Part shown: positions 34,196 through 42,779 of the stretch, one piece after another | Layout of the letters: every line of letters begins with the position of its first letter | How positions within the stretch are numbered: the stretch's first letter is position 1 | DNA from: a virus | Direction: 5' to 3' (one strand) | IMG/VR virus record: IMGVR_UViG_3300037558_001138 | Coordinates: 1 to 59,313 of that record | Length of the DNA: 59,313 nt | The notes under the pieces: generated by a model | What the model saw: the letters and a program-made list of their open reading frames with translations, nothing else | Told to the model about the DNA's origin: nothing | Databases searched by the model: none | Translations under genes and position numbers: made by a program

Positions 34196-36330
34196 TGAAA
34201 GGCTTTTTACTATTTCTAGGGTTCTTGCTACCAACATTTTTAATGGGGCAAGGTTGGGTTCTTGTATCGCTACAGACTGATTTGTATGCCCCAGAAACTA
34301 GCTGGGTCATTGTGCAAGACAATAATGTTTTAGAAGAGTCGCCTTTGTATCCTACGGAGTCGTACAATGAAAAGCTCGTGTTTTTAGAGCCGGGTAATTA
34401 TGACTTTATTATTTATGATAGCTTTGGAGATGGTATCTGCTGCGCGTTTGGAGAAGGGTACTTTACATTATCTAATGCATGTGGTTTAGATACTACTGTG
34501 TACGACTTTGCTAGCTCAGAGTTGGTTTTACCTTTTGAGGTTTTACCATGCCCACCTCCTATTTTCGGGTGTAGCGATCCTCAAGCCGTTAATTATAATC
34601 CTTGGGCTAACGTGTCACAGCCCTGTGCTTATCCTCCTCAGCCATGTGGAGAGGGAGAAACAACCGTAATTGTTACAGTAACGCCTGACACCTATGCAGG
34701 TGAGATTAGCTGGGGATTACAGTCTAACGGGGTTGAGGTCTTGTCAGGCAGCGAGTACAGTATTGTAGGCTTGCCTATTACATACGATGTATGCGTATCA
34801 GTTGGGGATACTCTTGTTTTAGAGGTAATGGATACTTTCGGCGACGGTATGTGCGGCAGCTGTTATGGGGGTGTAGACGGTAACATTTCAATAACCACTT
34901 TATGCCAAGACACTCTATACTATGTTGGAGATACTTTGCAATACTCTACTATTTCTAGCGGGTTAATTGGGATTGACGAGTGCGTGCTAGAAATTGCCGA
35001 AGGTTGTACTGACTATAATTTTACTGAGTACGATCCTTTAGCGCTAATAGACGATGGGTCTTGTGTTACTGAAGTTATTCTTGGCTGCACTATACCAGGC
35101 TCTTTAAACTTTAATCCAGACGCTAATACTCTAGAGACTAACCCTCTTTGCATGAGCCAGCTAACTCTTACCGATGGGGCAGGAGATGGCTGGTTTGGCA
35201 GCTGGTTAGGCGTCGTTCAAGGCGACGAGATTTTTGGTCCATTCCAGATGGGGCCTAATGATGGCGTAGAAGAATCCTTCTATCTCCCACTCTACTCCGG
35301 CGAACCTATTCAAGTCTACTTTTTTACGGGAGGTAATGCCGAAACTACTGCCGCTCAGTGCGGATTTTTGCTGACTAGTCCTCAAGGCATTTTCATGCAG
35401 GCGGGTACTAACCCCTGGAATGATGCTATTAAGAAGTTTCCCTATACCTATACAGGGGTTCCTTTCTGCAATGATTTGTGTGTCGAAGCGGTAGTTGGAT
35501 GCATGAACCCCCAAGCCTGTGATTACGATTCGCAGTCTAATGTAGAGGGGGACTGTACGCTTCCTATTGAGTTCTACAACTGTTCTAACGAGTGCATTTT
35601 TGATACTGATAATGATGGCGTTTGCGATGAGCTTGAGGTTGTTGGGTGTATGGATGCTACTGCCTTCAACTACAACGAACTTGCTAGTGACCCAGGAGAA
35701 TGTGAGCCATTTATTTTTGGGTGTATCGACCCCACCCAATATAACTATGACCCTGGAGCGAATACGGATAACGGTAGCTGCTTTCCTTTTGTGTACGGAT
35801 GTACTGATGTACTCGCTGTCAACTTTGATGAGGACGCGAATACAGACAACGGAGGATGCATTGAAGCTGTCCTCGGGTGTATGGATCTTAATGCCTATAA
35901 CTTCGAGGTTTCCGCTAATATAGCGAATAACGGTACATGTTTGTACGATGCAGGATGCATTACCGGACCAGGGCAACCTTACTGGGCAAACGACTCTTGT
36001 TATTCTTGGGTTATTGAAGTAGACCCTTTCTGCTGTGACACTGAGTGGGACGGAGCTTGCCAAGAGCTACATAACTACTGCGAGTTAGGCTGGCCTACTG
36101 ACGTTACAGAGATTGAGCATACGATTCGGGTGTACCCTAACCCAGTCCAAGACTACCTTACTATTGCCTGCGCTAATTTGCAGAGTGTTGAAGTGCATAA
36201 CAGTGTAGGACAACGGGTTTACCAAGGCACCGCTAGTACGCTTGACACTAAAGCTTGGTCTTCAGGAGTATACCACTTAACTGTACGTGCATACTTGCGG
36301 TCCTATCACATTAAAATTGTAAAGCCATGA
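34195..36330 (+). CDS. secreted Cys-rich repeat protein with T9SS sorting domain
   Basis: A 711-residue protein with a signal peptide (MKGFLLFLGFLLPTFLMGQG). The ATG at 34195 is chosen over the GTG at 34192. The mature part has three modules with a D-FGDG or GAGDGW core and about eight Cys repeats of the type GC-D--A-NYDP-A-TDNGSC. A calcium-like DTDNDGVCDELEV and an FCCDTEWDGACQELHNYC motif also occur. The last 65 residues (from about 646) fit the type IX secretion sorting domain: VYPNPVQDYLTI, VEVHNSVGQRVYQG, SSGVYHLTVR and a terminal KIVKP. It should cross the inner membrane by Sec and be attached or released at the surface by the host T9SS. Confidence 0.82.
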   Translation: MKGFLLFLGFLLPTFLMGQGWVLVSLQTDLYAPETSWVIVQDNNVLEESPLYPTESYNEKLVFLEPGNYDFIIYDSFGDGICCAFGEGYFTLSNACGLDTTVYDFASSELVLPFEVLPCPPPIFGCSDPQAVNYNPWANVSQPCAYPPQPCGEGETTVIVTVTPDTYAGEISWGLQSNGVEVLSGSEYSIVGLPITYDVCVSVGDTLVLEVMDTFGDGMCGSCYGGVDGNISITTLCQDTLYYVGDTLQYSTISSGLIGIDECVLEIAEGCTDYNFTEYDPLALIDDGSCVTEVILGCTIPGSLNFNPDANTLETNPLCMSQLTLTDGAGDGWFGSWLGVVQGDEIFGPFQMGPNDGVEESFYLPLYSGEPIQVYFFTGGNAETTAAQCGFLLTSPQGIFMQAGTNPWNDAIKKFPYTYTGVPFCNDLCVEAVVGCMNPQACDYDSQSNVEGDCTLPIEFYNCSNECIFDTDNDGVCDELEVVGCMDATAFNYNELASDPGECEPFIFGCIDPTQYNYDPGANTDNGSCFPFVYGCTDVLAVNFDEDANTDNGGCIEAVLGCMDLNAYNFEVSANIANNGTCLYDAGCITGPGQPYWANDSCYSWVIEVDPFCCDTEWDGACQELHNYCELGWPTDVTEIEHTIRVYPNPVQDYLTIACANLQSVEVHNSVGQRVYQGTASTLDTKAWSSGVYHLTVRAYLRSYHIKIVKP

Positions 36331-37367
36331 GATTAGTAACCACTCTACTGCTGATTGCTTTACCTTTTATGGCATCGGCTCAAGTCTTTGATAATTTCTT
36401 TAAGTACTCGACTTTGTATGCAGCAGCTAATGGCAATAACTCTTTAGCTACAACGGAGGCTTACTCTATTGACGGTAACACAGTTCAGTATGATTTGCTT
36501 GAAACACCTTTTGATTACAGCTTTACTTTAGGTATTCGCAAAATTGCTCGTTTTGGATACGAGAATAGGGCTAACGCATTTTATGATGGTACTGAAAAGA
36601 CTTATGGCGATGATGCTACTATTGGAAAGCGCCAAGGTTTTGAGTTTTTATCTGAGATTGATTATCGAAGGCAACAAGGTCGGGCATTTGTAAACCAGCA
36701 TCACTTTCTAAGGTATGTGTCCAAGTGGTGGCTTTCTAAAGTAGAGTACTTAGAGGATGGCTTTGCAGATGTAAAATACGTGGAGGGATCACAACGGTTC
36801 CGTATCAACAGTCAAGGCAAGCTTTCTTTTAACATTGGTATTGCCCAGCGTATTTCAGAAGCATATGGCTACGACCCCATTGGAGAGTGGGTACAAGCAA
36901 ATAATTCTGTGCACTATACAACACTAGCTTTACAAGAAGGCTATACAGTAAACTTTGCTACACTAGAGTTTCTTAATCCTGCGGGAGATGTAGTAGCTAA
37001 TAGCGTAGACGTTTGGCGAGAGGTGGTTATCCCAGAGGTTTTAAGCAATTACGCTTTAAAGCAGCGTTCGGCATTACAAGCGCAGTGGTGTCATAGTGCG
37101 GTATTGGGCTATGACTATTACTACAACAGTAAAGAAATGTGGTTGCATACCTGGGGAAACTTCTATCCTTACCACCTAAATGTCAATAACGAATACTCTT
37201 ACAATAACTTAATTGGTAAAGACACTTGGCTTGATTTATCCGTAGGGGTAGTAAGCGGGTGGCGTATTACTAGAAGCTTAGGAGTATTCCTAGAAGGAAC
37301 CTATAACCGGTATTGGAATCGGTCTTGGCATAACTTTTCTGCGGGTGTAAACTATGTAATTTATTAA
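36327..37367 (+). CDS. outer-membrane beta-barrel protein
   Basis: A 346-residue protein with signal peptide (MRLVTTLLLIALPFMASAQV) and a long chain of alternating hydrophobic/polar strands with aromatic girdle residues. Examples are FDYSFTLGIRKIARFGYENR, HFLRYVSKWWLSKVEYLEDG and RSLGVFLEGTYNRYWNRSWH. It ends FSAGVNYVIY, a C-terminal aromatic beta-strand as used for BAM-dependent insertion. Its ATG overlaps the stop of the T9SS cargo gene (ATGA), so both are made together. I recall similar barrels in marine phages of Bacteroidota. Function may be surface remodelling, receptor masking or a partner for the secreted protein. Confidence 0.75.
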   Translation: MRLVTTLLLIALPFMASAQVFDNFFKYSTLYAAANGNNSLATTEAYSIDGNTVQYDLLETPFDYSFTLGIRKIARFGYENRANAFYDGTEKTYGDDATIGKRQGFEFLSEIDYRRQQGRAFVNQHHFLRYVSKWWLSKVEYLEDGFADVKYVEGSQRFRINSQGKLSFNIGIAQRISEAYGYDPIGEWVQANNSVHYTTLALQEGYTVNFATLEFLNPAGDVVANSVDVWREVVIPEVLSNYALKQRSALQAQWCHSAVLGYDYYYNSKEMWLHTWGNFYPYHLNVNNEYSYNNLIGKDTWLDLSVGVVSGWRITRSLGVFLEGTYNRYWNRSWHNFSAGVNYVIY

Positions 37368-37657
37368 TGATGAGCAAAGTGTTGAATGAGGATACCAGTT
37401 TTTCCATCAGTATAAAAACGCTGCTGGGTATTGGGGCGGGGATGGCTGCTTTAATTAGCGCGTGGTTTGTTTTGCAGGCAGATATTGAAGAGGCAAAGAA
37501 GTTGCCTGTGCCGCCTGATCCGGAAATTACACGCATGGAATTTGACATGAAAGACAAGCTTGTGCGTCAAACAATCATGTCTACCCAAGAAGACGTAACT
37601 GAAATCAAAATGGACATCAAAAGGATAGAAGAAAAAATTGATGACCTAAGAAATTAA
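37367..37657 (+). CDS. membrane-anchored coiled-coil protein
   Basis: A 96-residue protein. After a polar N-terminus comes one membrane segment (LLGIGAGMAALISAWFVLQ, about 19-37), then a Pro-containing hinge (KKLPVPPDPEITRMEF) and a long charged coiled coil (TQEDVTEIKMDIKRIEEKID). This topology fits an inner-membrane spanin-like or lysis accessory protein, or an anchor reaching into the periplasm. It starts by TAATG overlap with the barrel gene. No Cys or lipobox is seen. Confidence 0.6.
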   Translation: MMSKVLNEDTSFSISIKTLLGIGAGMAALISAWFVLQADIEEAKKLPVPPDPEITRMEFDMKDKLVRQTIMSTQEDVTEIKMDIKRIEEKIDDLRN

Positions 37658-37661
37658 TATC

Positions 37662-38027
37662 ATGAAATTCTTTACCGCATTTTTCGCTACATTTGTTATC
37701 GGTGCCGCATTGCTGTCAACGCCAGCAACAGAGTATACCGAAGAATCATATGCTGGGCTGTGTGTTGTCGAGTTCAACGCCCAGTTCAACTCTCAGAATA
37801 GTGTTCCTTGGATTGAGGAACTATCGGACTGCAATGGACGTCGAGTTGATATCGCGGCTAGTCCTGACCAGCAAACAGAATATAAGATTGTAGTAGTACC
37901 TACCATCATCATTTTTAATGAAGGCGCAGAGGTCAAGCGCTATCAGGCTAATATCATGATGGAGCTAGAAGTTCAGAAAGAAACCATTCAACACGATATC
38001 GATGAAATTATAATGAGTGACTTCTAA
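37662..38027 (+). CDS. exported thioredoxin-fold protein lacking CxxC
   Basis: A 121-residue protein with a signal-like N-terminus (MKFFTAFFATFVIGAALLST). Thioredoxin features follow: strand LCVVEFNAQF, then the cis-Pro loop VVVPTIIIFNEGAEVKRYQA (P80). Where thioredoxins have WCxxC this protein reads FNSQN (N43-S44-Q45-N46), so both catalytic Cys are replaced. Two other Cys (34 and 57) remain. The protein cannot perform normal dithiol exchange through that motif. It may act as a binding or scaffold protein in the periplasm. TAATG links it to the basic gene that follows. Confidence 0.7.
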   Translation: MKFFTAFFATFVIGAALLSTPATEYTEESYAGLCVVEFNAQFNSQNSVPWIEELSDCNGRRVDIAASPDQQTEYKIVVVPTIIIFNEGAEVKRYQANIMMELEVQKETIQHDIDEIIMSDF

Positions 38028-38332
38028 TGGCAATCAAAAAGCGCAAATCGAATCCAATCCGAAAAACGACTCGGGGCAAGGGGGCAAACTACCGCTCAAC
38101 AAAGTCGGGTGCGGGAATGACTGCAAAAGGTGTACGTGCGTACCGAAAAGCAAACCCAGGAAGTAAGCTAAAGACAGCTGTTACTGGTAAGGTTAAGAAG
38201 GGAAGCAAAGCATCTAAGCGTCGTAAATCGTATTGCGCCAGGTCATTAGGACAGCTTAAGCGTTCTAGTGCTAAGACAAAAAATGATCCTAACTCACGTA
38301 TCCGTCAAGCTCGACGGCGCTGGAAATGCTAA
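38027..38332 (+). CDS. small very basic protein 4, DUF6321-like
   Basis: A 101-residue protein starting MAIKKRKSNPIRKTTRGKGA. The core GAGMTAKGVRAYRKANPGSK, then LKTAVTGKVKKGSKASKRRK, SYCARS and an RQARRRWKC end match a family I know as DUF6321 from phage genomes. It is extremely rich in Lys and Arg. Together with the three basic genes at 33451-34195 it flanks the exported-protein genes. Probably nucleic-acid binding; packaging into the virion is inferred. Confidence 0.68.
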   Translation: MAIKKRKSNPIRKTTRGKGANYRSTKSGAGMTAKGVRAYRKANPGSKLKTAVTGKVKKGSKASKRRKSYCARSLGQLKRSSAKTKNDPNSRIRQARRRWKC

Positions 38333-38336
38333 TGAT

Positions 38337-38465
38337 ATGGAAGACGAATTTGACATCTCTTTTTTAGATCCTAAGAAACTTAAGGAGTCGGAAGACAAAC
38401 TTAAGAATGGGGAAATTACATGCAACCTGGATGACCCAGAAGATTGCGAAAGCTGTAGCGGATGA
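38337..38465 (+). CDS. small acidic protein, 42 residues
   Basis: Starts MEDEFDISFLDPKKLKESED and ends NLDDPEDCESCSG, a strongly acidic tail with a CxxC-like CESC. An in-frame ATG at 38268 lies inside the basic gene and is less likely. The TGA overlaps the next ATG (ATGA). It sits between a very basic protein and an ejection-type protein, so it could be a charge-matched partner of the basic proteins, but nothing in the sequence proves this. Confidence 0.5.
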   Translation: MEDEFDISFLDPKKLKESEDKLKNGEITCNLDDPEDCESCSG

Positions 38466-40234
38466 GTAAGAAATTTAATGGACATAGGTGTGAGCGACGT
38501 AATCTAACGGACTTAGTACTTGGTACTGGTCCAGAGGGAAACAAGCGTGCCACTCCTAGAGCTAAGAAGCGGGCGAAGAATTATACTACAGAGCCTGCGG
38601 TTAATAAAATGGAAGGAGGTGGCCCGGCTTCTCCTGTAGATTCACTTTTAGGTGTGCTAGGACGCAAAAGCATGCCGGGCAACAGAAGCTCAGGCAATAT
38701 GCCAGCGGACACGCAAGCACTATTGGAGTATTACAATGCTGCACAAGGTCGCATTACTGAAGGTATGTCTCCTCGTGATGCTGCAAATACTAATGCGTAT
38801 CTGATGAGTCAACAAATGGATTATGGGCTGCCTACTACCGTACAAGCAATGTACGGGACTGAACGTAGGCAAATGAATCCTGGCGGCCCTACAATGACAC
38901 CAGGTCAGTTACCTGATTTTATAAAGCAGTACCTAAGTCAACAAGGCAATATGAGCTTAGCAAGCTCTGGAGGGCAAGCTGCTGGGCAATTTATTACAGG
39001 CATGTCAGATACGGCTAATGATCCTACTGCAAAATATGGCGTAGGAGAGGGGCTAGGCGCAGCTGTAAGTGGTGCCTTTAACCCTTTAGCAATGTCCTTA
39101 GGTCCACTTGGTATGGTGGCAGGGGCAGGCATTGGTTTAGCTAAATCGCACTTTGAGCACACCAGGGAAAAGAATGAGTTTTTAGAAGAGCAAGAACGTC
39201 TTAAAGATGAGCGTATTATTTCGAACGAGGCAAATGCAAATGATATGAGCCGTCAGGTTTTAAGCACTTATAATCAGCAAGGTGTTGGCGGAGGATATTA
39301 CGCACGTCATGGGGGACCGGTAGACAAGTTTTATACAGGTGGACCTACTGAACCACCAGCAGTTATGCCTGGCATGGAACAGTATGCGCAGTATGCTAAC
39401 CTAAATCCAGAACTTGCGGCTTCAGTAGCTAATATGCCTCAGCGTAATGACAGGTTGACTAGCTACAGTGATTCACAGCTATCTATGAATAAACAAAATG
39501 CTGCTCTGCGTCAAGAAGATGAACGCTTTCAACCGATTAGGGATGCTTTTAATGATCCTGGAGTAATGATGGATACAGCCCAGTTAGGTCTTGGAGTGCT
39601 TCAGACAAGTGAACTGCCCGTAATTAGTCAGGTGGCCGGCGCTGCAAACGCTTTAGGATATGGTGCTCGCGGTATTTATAGCGGCATGAAAGGTGACATC
39701 CCCCATGCTAGTATGTATGCAGGTTTGTCAGGGCTAAGTGTTGCAGGTATGATTCCTGCTGCAGGTGCCGGTGCGGATGCTGCTGTTGTAGCGAAACAGC
39801 TGCAAGCATTGAATCGAACCGGACGCGGCGCACAAGCTCTGAAGACAGCTCATACCGCAGAACATATAGCTCACCCTCTTGCAACTTTTGATAAGGGTGT
39901 TAACGTGGGTACCGGAGGCAACTTCAAGCCATCGTATGCTATGAAGGCGTTTGAGCAAGGAGGTCCTGTAGACTACGAAACTGAAAAAAGTGAAGTCATT
40001 CTTGCATCACCTAATGATCCGCCTATTGCTGTAGGGCAAGGAAAGTACAACCGAATTTCTGGTAACTTGTACAAAGGGGATGGGCCTAGTCATGCACAAG
40101 GAGGTATCCCAACTCGTGGGGCAACAGAATCTTTTGTAGATAATGCAGGACAACCTGTTGATAGCCCCTACGTATTTAGTGACTCTAAAGACATGAGCTT
40201 CAATGCTGATGAAATTTTATCTATGATTCGATGA
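38462..40234 (+). CDS. internal virion (cargo) protein
   Basis: A 590-residue protein starting MSKKFNGHRCERRNLTDLVL. The N-terminal 60 residues are basic. The middle is Gly/Ala/Met/Gln-rich with amphipathic helices and a glycine-rich hydrophobic stretch near residue 205-230 (LGPLGMVAGAGIGLAKSH). The C-terminus carries KSEVILASPNDPP, GPSHAQGGIPTRGATESFVD and YVFSDS, a pattern typical of capsid-stored proteins in Bacteroidota phages. Placed at the head of the internal-protein block, it is likely ejected with DNA. Confidence 0.58.
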   Translation: MSKKFNGHRCERRNLTDLVLGTGPEGNKRATPRAKKRAKNYTTEPAVNKMEGGGPASPVDSLLGVLGRKSMPGNRSSGNMPADTQALLEYYNAAQGRITEGMSPRDAANTNAYLMSQQMDYGLPTTVQAMYGTERRQMNPGGPTMTPGQLPDFIKQYLSQQGNMSLASSGGQAAGQFITGMSDTANDPTAKYGVGEGLGAAVSGAFNPLAMSLGPLGMVAGAGIGLAKSHFEHTREKNEFLEEQERLKDERIISNEANANDMSRQVLSTYNQQGVGGGYYARHGGPVDKFYTGGPTEPPAVMPGMEQYAQYANLNPELAASVANMPQRNDRLTSYSDSQLSMNKQNAALRQEDERFQPIRDAFNDPGVMMDTAQLGLGVLQTSELPVISQVAGAANALGYGARGIYSGMKGDIPHASMYAGLSGLSVAGMIPAAGAGADAAVVAKQLQALNRTGRGAQALKTAHTAEHIAHPLATFDKGVNVGTGGNFKPSYAMKAFEQGGPVDYETEKSEVILASPNDPPIAVGQGKYNRISGNLYKGDGPSHAQGGIPTRGATESFVDNAGQPVDSPYVFSDSKDMSFNADEILSMIR

Positions 40235-42774
40235 GCAAGAAAAAGATGACACCGGCTCAAGTAGCCGAACAGTTAGGACAGTTTATTTCTAAGCAGGAAG
40301 AAACTCTTAGTCGTTATCCTGTAGGACCACTGGGTAACACAGCACGTCGTAATCTTGAAAAAGGGCGTAAAGCATTAAAAGCTCTTCAAGGTAAGAATGA
40401 GCAGATGCGTATGCAGATGGAGCCTAACCAAGGCGCTACACAACAGATGGCACCGGGAGGGCCAACAGGTGACGAAAGTACGCGTCAATTAGGCTTACGA
40501 AATTTTAACCCGGGCAATTTACGCGTGTGGGGAGAACAGGAAATTAAAGATGGGTTTGCAGTTTTTGACTCGCCTGAAGAGGGGTGGACAGCTTTGCAAA
40601 AACAGCTAGATCGTTACAAGCAGGGCAAGACACCGGGGACTTCGGGTGATATGACATTGCTAGAAGCAATGCAGAAGTATGCGCCGTCTTCGGATAATAA
40701 TAATCCAGATAGCTATGCGCGTAATATTGTCCAGCAAATAAGTCAAAACTTAAGTGGGGCTGGAGTTGCTCCTATACAAATTACAGAGCAAACTCCTATT
40801 AGCGATATCCCGACAGATTTGTGGGCATCGGCTGTAGCGCGGGTTGAAAGCCCACAGATGTATGCAGCACTAGTACAGAGAGACTTGATTCCTGAAAATG
40901 CTATTCTAGAGGTAAGGCCCCAAGATGCTCAGGTAGCTACGGAAGCATTAAAAAGTATTACTAATAGGGCGCCAGATCCTGATACAGAGGAGGCCCGTCG
41001 TGCTGCAGCATTGAAAGAAGCAGATACGCAGGAGACGTTAGCTTTTTTAAATAGCCGACTACCCCAAGAACAGGTACCTCAACAAGCTGCTATGACGGGA
41101 GGTGCTGCGGGAGATGGGCAGTACTTAGGTTACTTAGGAGCTACGTATGGAGCGGAATCTACTAGGCCTGATTTTAACCCCGTACCCCCTCAGGAGATGG
41201 CAGATGCGTCCGCACGAGCGCAAGCCCAGAGTAACTTTAATGCTTTACCAAAAGACGAGCAAAGTACTATTAGAGTAGGGGCTACAATGGATGGCTTAAG
41301 TCCAGATTTCCCCTACGATGAGGTGTTAGAGTGGGGCGAGGAAAATTATGGTGTTAGTGAGGGACGTCAAAACAGTACTAATGAGTCTGGTATTGATAAT
41401 CAAATTATTGGAGCTAATACTTACCAGGCTGGCAAAGGTCATGTTATTTATAGTGGAGACGCTTTAGATCGTTTGGGAGGAGCAGGAGCATCTGTAGATG
41501 AAACTAGAGTTTTACTTCAGTCTTTGGTTTCAAATGGGCTAACAAAAGAACAAGCGTATGAAGCTTTGGCTGAGCCTGATTTTTATAGAAGCATAAAAAA
41601 AGACAATCGGGAAGTAGGTCTTTTTGGTAGGCGATCGATAGAGCGTTTAGAAGAAATGTCCCGTAAAGCAACTCAGTGGGGTAAAGTTACAGAGAACAGA
41701 GAGTCGATGACGACTGCGGTTCCGGACTTGAACACCGATGATCAGTTTACTACAGAACTTGCACCAGGGATAAACCCAGAAGTATCTGTCCGGGATGCTA
41801 TGATTGACGCCGACAGGCAAGCTTTTTGGGAAAGCAAGCGCAGAGATAACTACACGTATCGTCCAGGTATTTACGTGCCTGGTGCTGGAGGTAAAATTCC
41901 TCCAAATGTTCTTGACCCTACAAGTACTACAACACGACAGCTAGCAACAATGCAGGCTCAGCAGCAACGTCCTCTTGATTACCGTGTAATGCCAGACTTT
42001 GGTAATGCTGTAACACCGCAACCTGAGAGATTGGAACAAGTAGGCATGAAGCCAGATACACAAGAGGGTGTTACGACTGTACCAGATGTTGTGTTAAATG
42101 AGCCAAAAACTGAAGAGGTAGCACAATTACCTGTAAAATCTGTAGAAGAGGTTGCGCCTACATTGCCTACAAAAGAACTGCAGGTACCTCAAGCTCCGGA
42201 GATGTTGCAGGTAAATATGCCTAAAATGAACGCTTTACAAGCAGTTCCCGCTATGGCAGCTTTAGGAAGTACAGCTATTCAACGTCGTGCGCTTAATGCT
42301 ATGCAAGGTCCGCAACGACCTGTTGAAACTGCTATTCCTCAGTTTGCTTATGAAAGTAATATCCAAAGCCAGTTGGATAATATTCGTAGCGCTACAACAA
42401 CGGCTTCTCGGGGTAGTAATCTACCTGGACAAGCAGCGGCAGCTAATCAACAAGCGCTTATGGCTGCACGCTTTAGGGCAGAAGGTCAAGCTAGGTCGGC
42501 AGACAATCAAGCTAGGCAGCAGGCAAAAGCTCGGTATGATGCAATGGCGTATCAGGGTCGTTCAGCACAAAATGCTTTGCGGTCTAAATACCAAGATGAT
42601 ATGGTTGCTTTCAACAACCAAAAGGCAATGCTTGATGCTCAAATTAAACAACAGCCGCTTAATGTACTAGCTTCAAGTACACAAGACTACTTAAAGAATA
42701 TTTATGCTCCTAACTTAGCGGCGATGTTTGAGGCCCAAGGACGTCAGTATGATACTACTTATAATCAAGATTAA
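40231..42774 (+). CDS. internal virion protein with peptidoglycan-hydrolase-like domain
   Basis: An 847-residue protein. Residues about 88-210 form a compact domain: LGLRNFNPGNLRVWGEQ, GFAVFDSPEEGWTALQKQLD, LLEAMQKYAPSSDNNNPDSY, resembling the NPGN(L/I)R-type structural lysozyme or transglycosylase domains carried in phage particles. The rest is Gln/Ala/Met-rich and helical, typical of proteins stored in the capsid. It would locally open the peptidoglycan during DNA entry. A long C-terminal helical part (about 690-847) is Gln-rich. ATGA overlap with the upstream gene. Confidence 0.65.
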   Translation: MSKKKMTPAQVAEQLGQFISKQEETLSRYPVGPLGNTARRNLEKGRKALKALQGKNEQMRMQMEPNQGATQQMAPGGPTGDESTRQLGLRNFNPGNLRVWGEQEIKDGFAVFDSPEEGWTALQKQLDRYKQGKTPGTSGDMTLLEAMQKYAPSSDNNNPDSYARNIVQQISQNLSGAGVAPIQITEQTPISDIPTDLWASAVARVESPQMYAALVQRDLIPENAILEVRPQDAQVATEALKSITNRAPDPDTEEARRAAALKEADTQETLAFLNSRLPQEQVPQQAAMTGGAAGDGQYLGYLGATYGAESTRPDFNPVPPQEMADASARAQAQSNFNALPKDEQSTIRVGATMDGLSPDFPYDEVLEWGEENYGVSEGRQNSTNESGIDNQIIGANTYQAGKGHVIYSGDALDRLGGAGASVDETRVLLQSLVSNGLTKEQAYEALAEPDFYRSIKKDNREVGLFGRRSIERLEEMSRKATQWGKVTENRESMTTAVPDLNTDDQFTTELAPGINPEVSVRDAMIDADRQAFWESKRRDNYTYRPGIYVPGAGGKIPPNVLDPTSTTTRQLATMQAQQQRPLDYRVMPDFGNAVTPQPERLEQVGMKPDTQEGVTTVPDVVLNEPKTEEVAQLPVKSVEEVAPTLPTKELQVPQAPEMLQVNMPKMNALQAVPAMAALGSTAIQRRALNAMQGPQRPVETAIPQFAYESNIQSQLDNIRSATTTASRGSNLPGQAAAANQQALMAARFRAEGQARSADNQARQQAKARYDAMAYQGRSAQNALRSKYQDDMVAFNNQKAMLDAQIKQQPLNVLASSTQDYLKNIYAPNLAAMFEAQGRQYDTTYNQD

Positions 42775-42779
42775 GAATA

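Noticed and set aside
35206-36063. Long antisense frame of 285 codons opposite the secreted-protein gene
   Set aside because: The sense strand has clear signal peptide, Cys repeats and sorting domain; the antisense product has no recognisable features.
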